Below, piece by piece: positions 44,952-53,461 of a stretch of 64,000 nucleotides of DNA; the first letter of the stretch is position 1, and every line of letters starts with the position of its first letter. Made by a program: the position numbers and the translations under genes. The stretch covers positions 2,604,001 through 2,668,000 of the forward strand of contig FSRV01000001.1 of the NCBI GenBank assembly GCA_900142905.1. Direction: 5' to 3'. This DNA is from Burkholderia sp. GAS332 (lineage in GTDB: Bacteria > Pseudomonadota > Gammaproteobacteria > Burkholderiales > Burkholderiaceae). The notes beneath the pieces were generated by a model. That model was not told where the DNA came from, ran no database searches, and worked only from the letters and a program-made list of their open reading frames with translations.

Positions 44952-47900
44952 TTACCAAGTATCGACGAACGGAGTCACGCGCTCGCCCGTCTTCGCCGAC
45001 GCGAGCCCGCGTACGAGCCACGCGCGGGTCTCGGCCGGATTGACGACCGCATCGATCTCGAGCGACATCGCCATGTTCACCGCCGCGCCGCGCTCGTACT
45101 GCTGCGCGAGCAGCTGGTCGAACAACGCGTCGCGCTCGGAGCCGGCCGGCACCGCGTCGAGCTCCTTGCGGAACCCGAGCCGCACCGCGCCTTCGAGGCC
45201 CATTCCGCCAAACTCGCCGGTCGGCCAGCTAATCGTGAACATCGATGCGTGGAAGCCGCCCGCCGTCATCGCCATCGCGCCGAGCCCGTAGCCCTTGCGC
45301 AGCACGACGGAAAAACACGGCACGCGCAGATGCGACGCGGTCACGAACAACCGGCTCACGTGCCGCACCTGCGCGGTCGCCTCGACGTCGGGGCCGACCA
45401 TGAAGCCCGGCGTATCGACGAGGCTCACGATCGGCAGCCCGTGCGTGTTGCACAGCTGCATGAAGCGCGCGGCTTTGTCCGACGCGTCCGCGTCGATCGC
45501 GCCGCCCAGATGCAGCGGATTGTTCGCGATCAGTCCGACCGGCCGGCCGTCGATCCGCGCGAGCGCGGTGTGAATTCCGGTGCCGAAACCGGTGCGCAGC
45601 ATCAGCAGGCTGTCCTCGTCGACGAGGCCGGTCATCGCCGCTCGGGTGTCGTACACACGCAGCCGGTTCTCGGGCACGACATGGCGCAGCGTGCGTTGAT
45701 CCGGCGCGCGCCAGTCCGTCGTCGCGCCCTGGAAGAACCCGAGGTAGCGGCGCGCGGCAGCGACCGCCTCGCGCTCGTCGTCGACGAGCACATCGATCAC
45801 GCCGTTCGCGTGCTGGACCTGGCTCGGCCCGATCTGCTCGGGCGTAAACACGCCGAGGCCGCCGCCTTCGATCATCGCGGGCCCGCCCATCCCGATGTTG
45901 CTGTTGCGCGTCGCGATGATCACGTCGCTGCAGCCGAGCAGTGCCGCGTTCCCCGCGAAACAGCGGCCCGACGTGATGCCGACGACCGGCACCTGACCCG
46001 ACAGCGCCGCGTAGCTCGCGAACGTGCCGAGGTGGAGCCCGGCGGCGTGCTGCGAATCGACGTCGCCCGGCCGACCGCCGCCGCCTTCGGCGAACAGCAC
46101 GACCGGCAGCTTCTCCTGCAGCGCCAGCTCGAGCATCCGGTCGGTCTTCGCATGGTTGTAGTAGCCCTGCGTGCCGGCCAGCACGGTTGCATCGTACGAC
46201 ATCACCGCCGTGCGTGCGCGCGCCACGCCGAACAGCGCTCCGTTCACGCCGCCGATCCCGGTGACGATCCCGTCAGCCGGCGTGTTCGCGATCAGATCGT
46301 CTAGCGTGCGGCGGCTGCGCTGCGCGGCGACCGCGAGCGCGCCGTATTCAATGAAGCTGCCGTCGTCGCACAGATCCGCGATGTTCTCGCGCGCGGTGCG
46401 CCCACCTCGCGCGTGGCGTTTCGCGACGGCGTCCGGACGCGCGGCATCGAGCGTCCGCGCGTGGCGGTCGAGCACCTTCTGCAGATCGGCGCGGATCCGG
46501 TCCGGATCGTGCGCGAGCTCGTCGGCGACCACGTCGACGCCGCCGGCGTCGACCGGCTCGAGCACGAGCACCGCCTGCCCCTGCGCGAGATAGCTGCCCG
46601 GCGCGGCGAGAATCGACAGCACGCGGCCCGCGTGCGGCGCGCGCAGCAGATGCTCCATCTTCATCGATTCGAGCACGCCGAGCTCGGCGTCGGTGGCGAC
46701 GACGTCGCCTTCCGATACCGACACTTGCACGACGCGCGCGGGCATCGGCGCGAGTACCGCATGCTCAGGCGCGGCCGGATGGCCGTCCGACGCGGCGGCG
46801 GCCGGCCCAGGGTCGCGCTCGTCCGTGCGGTCCGCGTAAGCGCGCGCCGCGTCGACAAGCACAGGCAGCGCGGCCTCGAGCCAGCGCGTATGGACGTTCT
46901 GGCTCGCCATCGCCGGATCCGCGGCGAGCGCGCGCAGCAACGGCAGGTTCGTCGCCACGCCCGCGATCCGGAATTCGGCGAGCGCGCGCTGCGAGCGGCG
47001 CAGCGCATCGTCGAACGACGCACCGCGCGTACGGATGACGAGCTTCGCGAGCAGCGTGTCGTAATGCGGCGACGGCACGCCGCCGGCGACGCCGTGCGTA
47101 TCGACGCGGATGCCCGGCCCGGCCGGCAGATCGAAGCGCGTCAGCGTGCCGCTGCCAGGCTGGGCGTTGCCGTGCTCGTCGAGCGTCTCCGCGTTGATCC
47201 GCCACTGGATCGCGAAGCCGCGCGGCGCGGGCGGCGTGCGTGCGTCAAGACCGAGATCGGACAGCCGGCAGCCGGCCGCGATTGCGATCTGCGTCTGCAC
47301 GAGATCGACGCCCGTCACTTCCTCGGTGATCGTGTGTTCGACCTGCAGCCGCGGATTCGCCTCGATGAACACGTAAGGCAGATCGGCCGACGCTTGATCG
47401 ACGAGAAACTCGAACGTGCCGAGCCCTTCGTAGCGGACCTCGCGCGCCATCCTGAGCGCGTCGGCGACGATCCGCTGCCGCAGCGCGTCGGAAAGCGACG
47501 GGCTCGGCGCGATCTCGACGAGCTTCTGGAAGCGGCGCTGTAGCGTGCATTCGCGCTCGCCGAGCGACAGCACCGCATCGCCGTCGCCGACGACCTGGAT
47601 CTCGATGTGGCGCGCCCCCGTCATCAGCCGCTCGACGTAGACGCCATCGACGCCGAACGCCGCCTTCGCCTCGCTGCGGCAGCGCTCGTACGCGGCGGGC
47701 AGGTCTTCGGCGGACGCCACCGCGCGCATCCCACGCCCGCCGCCGCCGCCGATCGCCTTGACCATCACGCCCGCGCCGCGCTGCGCGGCGAAGAATGCCA
47801 GCGCCTCGTCGCGCGTGACGGCCTGCTGGCTGCCGGGCATCACCGGCACATCGCAGCGTTGCGCGAGCGCGCGCGAGCGCGCCTTGTCGCCGAACAGCGC

Positions 47901-48239
47901 GAGCTGCTCGACCGTCGGTCCGATGAAACGCAGGCCGGCCGCCGCGCACGCGGACGCGAAATCGGCGCGTTCGCTCAGGAAGCCGTAGCCGGGATGCACG
48001 GCGTCGCAGCCGTGCTCGCGCGCAATCGCGATCAACCGCGCGCCGTCGAGATACGCGGCTGGCCCGGCGACGCCGAGCCCAACCGCAGCGTCGGCCGCGC
48101 GCACGTGCGGCGCATGGGCATCGTCGTCGGCGTAGACAGCGACGCTCGCGACCCCCAGTTCTCGCAGCGCGCGCACGATGCGCAATGCGACCTCGCCGCG
48201 GTTCGCGACAAGGACCTTCTTGAATAGAGTTCGAGTCAT
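44952..48239 (-). CDS. Single-chain biotin-dependent acyl-CoA carboxylase
   Basis: A 1095-residue enzyme that combines all three activities. The biotin carboxylase is residues 1-450 (KVLVANRGEVALRIVRAL; ATP-grasp loop KAIGGGGGRGM at 161-171; EANPRLQVEHTITEEVTG). The biotin carrier is about 495-565 with biotinyl K527 in ESMKMEH. The carboxyltransferase is about 590-1095 (RENIADLCDDGSFIEYGALA; GGGGGRPGDVD; VDTPGFMVGPDVEATA). Most bacteria use separate alpha and beta subunits; single-chain forms resemble long-chain acyl-CoA carboxylases. It follows the acyl-CoA ligase by 28 bp, so a fatty or branched acid is activated and then carboxylated. G+C is visibly higher than around it. Confidence 0.9.
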   Translation of the reverse strand: MTRTLFKKVLVANRGEVALRIVRALRELGVASVAVYADDDAHAPHVRAADAAVGLGVAGPAAYLDGARLIAIAREHGCDAVHPGYGFLSERADFASACAAAGLRFIGPTVEQLALFGDKARSRALAQRCDVPVMPGSQQAVTRDEALAFFAAQRGAGVMVKAIGGGGGRGMRAVASAEDLPAAYERCRSEAKAAFGVDGVYVERLMTGARHIEIQVVGDGDAVLSLGERECTLQRRFQKLVEIAPSPSLSDALRQRIVADALRMAREVRYEGLGTFEFLVDQASADLPYVFIEANPRLQVEHTITEEVTGVDLVQTQIAIAAGCRLSDLGLDARTPPAPRGFAIQWRINAETLDEHGNAQPGSGTLTRFDLPAGPGIRVDTHGVAGGVPSPHYDTLLAKLVIRTRGASFDDALRRSQRALAEFRIAGVATNLPLLRALAADPAMASQNVHTRWLEAALPVLVDAARAYADRTDERDPGPAAAASDGHPAAPEHAVLAPMPARVVQVSVSEGDVVATDAELGVLESMKMEHLLRAPHAGRVLSILAAPGSYLAQGQAVLVLEPVDAGGVDVVADELAHDPDRIRADLQKVLDRHARTLDAARPDAVAKRHARGGRTARENIADLCDDGSFIEYGALAVAAQRSRRTLDDLIANTPADGIVTGIGGVNGALFGVARARTAVMSYDATVLAGTQGYYNHAKTDRMLELALQEKLPVVLFAEGGGGRPGDVDSQHAAGLHLGTFASYAALSGQVPVVGITSGRCFAGNAALLGCSDVIIATRNSNIGMGGPAMIEGGGLGVFTPEQIGPSQVQHANGVIDVLVDDEREAVAAARRYLGFFQGATTDWRAPDQRTLRHVVPENRLRVYDTRAAMTGLVDEDSLLMLRTGFGTGIHTALARIDGRPVGLIANNPLHLGGAIDADASDKAARFMQLCNTHGLPIVSLVDTPGFMVGPDVEATAQVRHVSRLFVTASHLRVPCFSVVLRKGYGLGAMAMTAGGFHASMFTISWPTGEFGGMGLEGAVRLGFRKELDAVPAGSERDALFDQLLAQQYERGAAVNMAMSLEIDAVVNPAETRAWLVRGLASAKTGERVTPFVDTW

Positions 48240-48267
48240 GACACCGGAATGAATGGTGGGGAAAAGA

Positions 48268-49878
48268 TCAGAGGAGATCCTTCAGCATGCGCCGCAGCAC
48301 CTTGCCGGCGCCGGTCGCGGGCAGCGCCTCGATAAAGCGCACGTCGCGCGGCACCTTGTAGGCCGCCATGTTCTCGCGCGCCCACGCGACGAGCGCGTCG
48401 GCGCTCAGTTCGACGCCCGGCTTCCTGACGATGAACGCGCACACGACCTCGCCCTTCTCCGGGTCCGGCTTCGCGATCACCGCGGCCTGCGCGATCGCCG
48501 GATGCTTGATCAGAATGACCTCGACCTCTTCGGGAAACACGCTGTAGCCCGTTACCTTGATCATTTCCTTGAAGCGGCCGAGGAAGGTCAGATAGCCGTC
48601 GGCGTCGAGCTTGCCCATGTCGCCGGTGTAGACCCAACCCTTGCGCAGCGTCGCGGCGGTCGCTTCGGGCTTGTTCAGGTAGCCCTTGAAGTTGCCCGGC
48701 CCATGAATCGTGATCTCGCCGACTTCGCCGGCCGGCAACGGCTCGCCGGTCGCCGGATCGACGATGCGGATCAAATTGCCCGGCACCGGTTTGCCGTGCG
48801 TGCCCCAGCGGATCGCATCGGCCGGCATCGCGGTATCGAACGTGTGCGTTTCACTCAGGCCGTACGCGGCTTCGGCGGAGATGCAGTTCGGCGTGAATGC
48901 GAGCCACTGGTCCGCGAGCGCCTCGGTATAAGCAATGCCGAAGCTTGTGACCGGATTGCGGCGCAGCGCGCTCGAGTCGCGCTCGCGCGCGTCAGGCAGT
49001 TGCATCAGCGCGACGTTCATCGGCGCGATGCTGTACCACCACGTGACGCGATAGCGTTCGAGCGCGACCGCAACGGCCGCCGGATCGAAGCGGTACATCA
49101 GCACCGACGTCGCGCCGTTGTAGACCGGCGCGCAGACGCCGCAGCTCATCCCCGCGATGTGATAGAGCGGCGCGACCGCGAGCATCACGTCGTCGGGCCC
49201 GAGCTCGTTGGTCCGGGTGGAAGGCGAAATCTTGAACAGCACGTTGCCGTGCGTCAGCATCGCGCCCTTCGGCAGACCGGTGGAGCCGGACGTGTAGGTC
49301 ATCAGCGCGAGATCGTCCATCCCGACGTCGACCGGCGTCGGACGCTCACCCGAGCGCGCGACCTCGAGAAAATCCTCGCAGCCGGCCGGCACCGGCGCCG
49401 ACCGCGCGCGCATCTCGAGGAGCTCGGCGAGCACGGGAATCTCGGGCGCGTCCGGCAGCAGATCGCCATAGCGAACCACGAACACGTGCTTCAACTGCGT
49501 CTGCGCGCGGACCTTGTCGACGACGGGCAGCAGCATGTCGGCCGCGACGATCACGCGCGCCTGCAGGTCGGTGAGCTGATACGTGAGCTCGTGCTCCTTG
49601 TTGAGCGGCCCGCACGGGCAGACGACCGCGCCGATCTTCTGGATACCGTAATGCGCGATCAGATACTGCGGGCAATTGTTCATGAACAGTGCGACCGGCT
49701 CGCCCTTCGCGACGCCGAGCGCCTGCAGCCGCGCCGCGAACGCGTCGCTCGCGGCGTCGAGTTCCGCCCAGGTGATTGTTCGTCCGTACCAGATCTGCGC
49801 CGCGCGGGACGGCATGGTGCGCGCGTGAGCGCGCAGGGTCTCGTGCAACGGCAAGGCACGGGGTGCGGCATCGGCCAT
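48268..49878 (-). CDS. AMP-forming acyl-CoA ligase
   Basis: A 536-residue ANL-superfamily enzyme. The ATP loop is LMTYTSGSTGLPKGAMLTHG, followed by GLSETHTFD, the hinge motif YTGDMGKLDADGYLTFLGRF and the catalytic Lys in LPATGAGKVLRRML. It activates a carboxylic acid to its CoA ester in the cytoplasm. AGGAGAC precedes ATG 49878. It is the first gene of the leftward pair with the carboxylase, and its promoter region holds three 49-bp tandem repeats and the divergent TetR gene. Confidence 0.9.
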   Translation of the reverse strand: MADAAPRALPLHETLRAHARTMPSRAAQIWYGRTITWAELDAASDAFAARLQALGVAKGEPVALFMNNCPQYLIAHYGIQKIGAVVCPCGPLNKEHELTYQLTDLQARVIVAADMLLPVVDKVRAQTQLKHVFVVRYGDLLPDAPEIPVLAELLEMRARSAPVPAGCEDFLEVARSGERPTPVDVGMDDLALMTYTSGSTGLPKGAMLTHGNVLFKISPSTRTNELGPDDVMLAVAPLYHIAGMSCGVCAPVYNGATSVLMYRFDPAAVAVALERYRVTWWYSIAPMNVALMQLPDARERDSSALRRNPVTSFGIAYTEALADQWLAFTPNCISAEAAYGLSETHTFDTAMPADAIRWGTHGKPVPGNLIRIVDPATGEPLPAGEVGEITIHGPGNFKGYLNKPEATAATLRKGWVYTGDMGKLDADGYLTFLGRFKEMIKVTGYSVFPEEVEVILIKHPAIAQAAVIAKPDPEKGEVVCAFIVRKPGVELSADALVAWARENMAAYKVPRDVRFIEALPATGAGKVLRRMLKDLL

Positions 49879-49892
49879 GAATGTGTCTCCTA

Positions 49893-50039
49893 TGTCGACC
49901 GGAGTTAGCGCTTTAGCGCTTACTCCGGTCCCATGCAGAGCTGTCGACCGGAGTTAGCGCTTTAGCGCTTACTTCGGTCCCATGCAGAGCTGTCGACCGG
50001 AGTTAGCGCTTTAGCGCTTACTCTGGTCCCATGCAAGGT
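49893..50039. repeat. Three tandem 49-bp repeats, each a hairpin
   Basis: The unit starts at 49893, 49942 and 49991 (TGTCGACCGGAGTTAGCGCT, then TTAGCGCTTACTCCGGTCCC). Within each unit ACCGGAGTTAGCGCT pairs with AGCGCTTACTCCGGT with one mismatch. Copy 2 has ACTTCGGT and copy 3 ACTCTGGT, so the outer stem is drifting. The array lies between the ligase start and the TetR gene and spans the ligase 5' leader/promoter. The block resembles a dispersed repeat known from Burkholderia genomes. Confidence 0.85.
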
Positions 50040-50125
50040 CTGTGTCATGATTCGCCGGCACGGGTACCGTGGTCCGAAACGAATTCGTGCCGGGTTGCAA
50101 CACTCTCTGCGGTGTCCGTTAATAT

Positions 50126-50161
50126 ATACCCACCAGTATTATTTTTGATACCACCAAGTAT
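50126..50161. promoter_or_regulatory. Two ATAC-N6-GTAT elements, putative TetR operator
   Basis: ATACCCACCAGTAT (50126-50139) and ATACCACCAAGTAT (50148-50161) are 22 bp apart, two helical turns, and the second overlaps the TetR start codon. Each has ATAC/GTAT ends around six bases. Spacing and position suit cooperative binding of a TetR dimer pair controlling itself and the divergent acyl-CoA genes. Confidence 0.6.
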
Positions 50162-50825
50162 GAAATCGTTGCCGAGCCTTCCCGCGAAGTCCGGACGCCA
50201 GCGCGTAGCCACGCACGGCACGGACGAAAAGCGCGAGCGCATCCTCGATGCGGCGGAACAGCTGTTCGCCGCGCAGGGCTATGCGAACACGACCGTCGAG
50301 CAGATCGTCCAGGCGCTCGGCGTGACCAAGCCGTTCGTGTACTACTACTTCAGCAGCAAGCAGGAGATCTTCGAGACGCTGGCGTGGCGGCCGGCCGTCG
50401 CGTGCTTTACCGTATTGGATTTTCCCGACGACGATTCGCGCCCGGCGCACGAGAAGGTGAAAACCGGGATCGAGCAGTTGATCCGCGCGACGATCGAGCA
50501 TTACCCGAGCTCGTTCTTCCCCGCGCGCGAGCCGCAAGCGTTCCGCCCCGACTATCTGGTGCGGCAGCGAGAACTCGCTGAGCATTTTTACGAGCGCCTG
50601 TGCGCGCTGCTCGAAGAGGGCCGCGACGACGGCTGGTTCGATTTCAACGAAACGCGTGTGACTGCGCACGCCGCGTGCAGCGTGTCGGGCTTCCTGTACT
50701 CATGGTACAAACCCGACGGCAGGCTCAACGTGGACGAAATCGTGCCGGAGCTCGTGAAGACCGCCTGCCGTGCGCTCGGACTGCGCAGCACGCGGCGCAA
50801 GCAGCGTAGCGATGCGCGATCGTGA
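50160..50825 (+). CDS. TetR-family regulator of the acyl-CoA cassette
   Basis: A 221-residue TetR regulator. The helix-turn-helix is RILDAAEQLFAAQGYANTTV, EQIVQALGVTKPFVYYYFSS. The rest is a helical ligand domain with many aromatic residues (FYERLCALLEEGRDDGWFDF). ATG 50160 is preferred; the open frame extends upstream to 50031, into the tandem repeat, which is unlikely to be coding. It is divergent from the ligase and carboxylase. Acyl-CoA-responsive TetR proteins commonly regulate such genes. Confidence 0.9.
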   Translation: MKSLPSLPAKSGRQRVATHGTDEKRERILDAAEQLFAAQGYANTTVEQIVQALGVTKPFVYYYFSSKQEIFETLAWRPAVACFTVLDFPDDDSRPAHEKVKTGIEQLIRATIEHYPSSFFPAREPQAFRPDYLVRQRELAEHFYERLCALLEEGRDDGWFDFNETRVTAHAACSVSGFLYSWYKPDGRLNVDEIVPELVKTACRALGLRSTRRKQRSDARS

Positions 50826-50887
50826 TCAGCATCATCGCGATGCGGCGAACCCCAATACACGTCACGACCGCTCAAATACAACGCGTT

Positions 50888-52063
50888 TCACGCGGCGCGC
50901 CCCTGGGCCATTCGCTGAGCTGGACTTTTTCCGGCAGTCGACCGTGAGACTCTTGCCAGACACTCGACATAAACCTCCTCTGTGCTATCTGCAAAAGACT
51001 GCAATGAGAACTGCGCCTCGCTCTTGGCACGTGCAGCGGCACCAGCACGCTTGACCTCGCACCGGTTGCCCAGCAGGAGTGCGAGAATCTGAGCGATGTA
51101 CCCGCATCCACCAAGCGGGACGACCCAACCATCCTCGCCGGGGGTTACGTTTTCAGGCAACCCACCCGTGTCGGAAACAATCACCGGCTTACCCATCGCC
51201 ATCATCTCGCGGCATGCGAATGACAGCGCTTCTCGCTGCGAAAGCACAAAACCCACATCCATCACCGCTACTGCGGGCCGGACATCCCGAAGCATTCCCG
51301 TATAGATCACCTGCGCCGCCATCCCCAGCGCAGCCACCCTCGACAGCTGCGTCGCCCCGGGTAATTGCCCCGCGAGGACAATGCGGACGCGTTTGCGCAA
51401 TGCATCCGGTAACGTGGCAACCGCAGTCACCATGTCCATCCAGCCTTTGTTGTCATCCATGCCCGCGATGCTGCCAACTACCAGCGCATCCTCCGGAATC
51501 CCGGGCAAGAGATGACCTCGAATTCTGTCGACGGCGGCCGTCCTCATGGGTACAAAGCGTCCGAGATCGATCCCGTGCCGCACAACCCAATTAGCCTTGC
51601 GTCCATAAACGGTTTTCGCTAGCCGATTGCGCGTGTATGCCGAAACAGAAATTACCGCATCGGTCCCCAACGTGCCCTTAAGCCATGTGGTTACGCTTTT
51701 CGCCGGCAGATCATTGTGTTTCGTGTAAACAATGCAGGGCCTGCTTTTTCCTATTCCCGTCGTAGCAAGCATCGCGATCCGGTGATCCGCCGAACCATTG
51801 ACGTGCACGATATCGAAGCCATTCAGTTTGATCAGACGTCGTAGTGCCCGTCCGGTGTTGACCATTGACGTCAACGTATTGCGAAAATCCAGTGCAATGA
51901 CGTCGACATCCGGCATCTGCCCCGCGCTGAGATAGAGCCGACTTGACCTCGGTGCTGCAATCGTCACGCGATGGCGCCCCCTCAGTGCTTCCGCCAGGTT
52001 AAGGATATACGTCGTATGGCCGCCGCCGTCACCCGCGTGAAAGTTGGTGTACAGAATCTTCAT
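50888..52063 (-). CDS. Glycosyltransferase family 4
   Basis: A 391-residue GT-B glycosyltransferase. The N-terminal domain begins MKILYTNFHAGDGGGHTTYI. The donor-binding C-terminal domain has VVGSIAGMDDNKGWMDMVTA and the E-x7-E motif QREALSFACREMMAMGKPVI followed by DTGGLPENV. It transfers a sugar to a cell-surface glycan or LPS core. It overlaps the deacetylase gene by 4 bp (ATGA), so the two are co-translated and probably act on the same polymer or lipid-linked sugar. Confidence 0.88.
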   Translation of the reverse strand: MKILYTNFHAGDGGGHTTYILNLAEALRGRHRVTIAAPRSSRLYLSAGQMPDVDVIALDFRNTLTSMVNTGRALRRLIKLNGFDIVHVNGSADHRIAMLATTGIGKSRPCIVYTKHNDLPAKSVTTWLKGTLGTDAVISVSAYTRNRLAKTVYGRKANWVVRHGIDLGRFVPMRTAAVDRIRGHLLPGIPEDALVVGSIAGMDDNKGWMDMVTAVATLPDALRKRVRIVLAGQLPGATQLSRVAALGMAAQVIYTGMLRDVRPAVAVMDVGFVLSQREALSFACREMMAMGKPVIVSDTGGLPENVTPGEDGWVVPLGGCGYIAQILALLLGNRCEVKRAGAAARAKSEAQFSLQSFADSTEEVYVECLARVSRSTAGKSPAQRMAQGRAA

Positions 52064-52908
52064 GACAATGCGCTACTTCCAAATTCTCTAAATCGCTTGA
52101 ACCAGTAGTACGCCCCACCCCACTGTACGTGTTGATACCGCTGCACCTTTCCCGCCAGCCACTCTCCGTTCTTTCCGTTATCCGCCATGCGATGTATCTG
52201 GTGCGGGTCACTACCCGCCACGTTGCGTCGGGTGTTGCGCGTTGTATAGAGGTACTCGAACCCGGCAGCTCGCGCAGCGGCGATATAGTCATCGTCGTAG
52301 TAACCTTCTGGCCAACACAAATGCGTCGACGCCGCACCCATTTTTTCAGTCAGAATCAGCTTTGACGTCTCGATGTCCGTGCTGATGTCGCGAAATTTAC
52401 TGGCCGCATCAGTACACGACAGATCCCAGCGACGGTGACTGTGCGTATGACTATGGAACTCGAAAGTGCCCGCTGCGCGCATAAGGTCGATCTCACTCCA
52501 GCGCACGGTGACATCGTCTGCCTGGCCGCCTCGAATGAGGCGTTCGCATTCCGGGTGCGAATGTTCTGCACCTGCGTCCCGAGTCAGAACAGATCGAGCG
52601 GGACCGTCGTGAACGCGACCCGTTACGAGAAACATGATGGCGTTGAGACCATAACGCTCAAGGCACGGATGAGCGTGAATATAGTTGTCCAGATATCCGT
52701 CGTCGAACGTCAACAGGATTGACTTATCAGGCATTGCCGCGCCGTGTAGAAAACGCGCGAATTCGTCTGCCGTTAACGTGACGTATCCGTTACGCGCCAG
52801 CCAGTTCATCTGCGAATCGAAGTGCTCCGGGGTGATGCTAAGTGCCCCGGGCGATGGTGAAACATGGTGGTACATCACTACCGGTACCGAGTGGGCGTAC
52901 GATTCCAT
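52060..52908 (-). CDS. Polysaccharide deacetylase (NodB homology, CE4)
   Basis: A 282-residue CE4 deacetylase. The catalytic base and metal motif LLTFDDGYLDNY and the metal histidines in FEFHSHTHSHRRWDL are intact, and LCWPEGYYDDDYI contributes the third motif. It removes N-acetyl groups from surface sugars. No clear signal peptide is seen. AGGTAA lies before ATG 52908. Together with the overlapping glycosyltransferase it forms a two-gene surface-glycan module. Confidence 0.88.
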   Translation of the reverse strand: MESYAHSVPVVMYHHVSPSPGALSITPEHFDSQMNWLARNGYVTLTADEFARFLHGAAMPDKSILLTFDDGYLDNYIHAHPCLERYGLNAIMFLVTGRVHDGPARSVLTRDAGAEHSHPECERLIRGGQADDVTVRWSEIDLMRAAGTFEFHSHTHSHRRWDLSCTDAASKFRDISTDIETSKLILTEKMGAASTHLCWPEGYYDDDYIAAARAAGFEYLYTTRNTRRNVAGSDPHQIHRMADNGKNGEWLAGKVQRYQHVQWGGAYYWFKRFREFGSSALS

Positions 52909-53378
52909 CGATGGCGTTACCTTCCATGAATATCAAAATACTCTGCAGCTCCTGCTGCGAGCAATCCAGCTCGTCTCGCCAGATGCTTTCGTGTGCTAAC
53001 CAAATGCGTCTCCCTTCTATCACGACACAATGTATTTGCGATGCTAATCACCCCCGCTTCAAATGACTGTCGATTTGCTACCGCGATTGTGGAGTTTTGT
53101 CGCTCGATATTTCGGCATATTACTTAATCGAAGCGCGCCCTCGCCTCACCGAAACCTCAGTTGCACATTGGCTGAGACCGCTGAAAACGCCTTCAATCCC
53201 ACGTCAGTTCAGCGCGACGCACAGCATGCGTCGATGCGTCGCCCATCATGCGGCGCGTAGACAGAACTCGACAAACGTGCACGCAATTCGACCAGTCGTA
53301 GCGCACAAGAACTCAATACCGTCCTGCGGATACGCGACCGGCGAGCGCATCGAGTTTCGAATGGGGGCCTGCATCTGA
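52909..53378. other. No gene recognised
   Basis: About 470 bp of mixed composition upstream of the deacetylase gene, with only short frames lacking motifs. It should contain the promoter for the deacetylase/glycosyltransferase pair. Confidence 0.4.
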
Positions 53379-53426
53379 CTCAGCGAAATGACCGGCATCG
53401 GCCGCACGCCGATTCGGGAAGCGATT
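53379..53426 (+). pseudogene. GntR-type helix-turn-helix remnant
   Basis: Sixteen codons read LSEMTGIGRTPIREAI, the recognition helix of GntR/FadR regulators (LSExLGIGRTPVREAL). Neither the preceding strand nor the ligand domain is present. It is a tiny remnant of a lost regulator gene. Confidence 0.5.
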
Positions 53427-53461
53427 TTGAGCGCGCGGACTTTCTGCCTCCTGGCGCTACG

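Noticed and set aside
44736..46304. Long plus-strand open frame opposite the carboxylase gene
   Set aside because: It is His/Arg/Ala-rich with no motifs and lies opposite a fully recognisable carboxyltransferase domain; such mirror frames are expected in GC-rich DNA.
48253..49908. 551-codon plus-strand open frame opposite the acyl-CoA ligase
   Set aside because: It has the composition of an antisense shadow (Arg, Asp, His, Ala) with no domain, while the minus strand has all AMP-ligase motifs.
49893..50039. CRISPR array
   Set aside because: The three 49-bp units are directly adjacent with no unique spacers, and no cas genes are present.
50031..50159. Upstream extension of the TetR frame
   Set aside because: It runs into the last 49-bp repeat and the operator-like elements; the conserved protein begins at ATG 50160.
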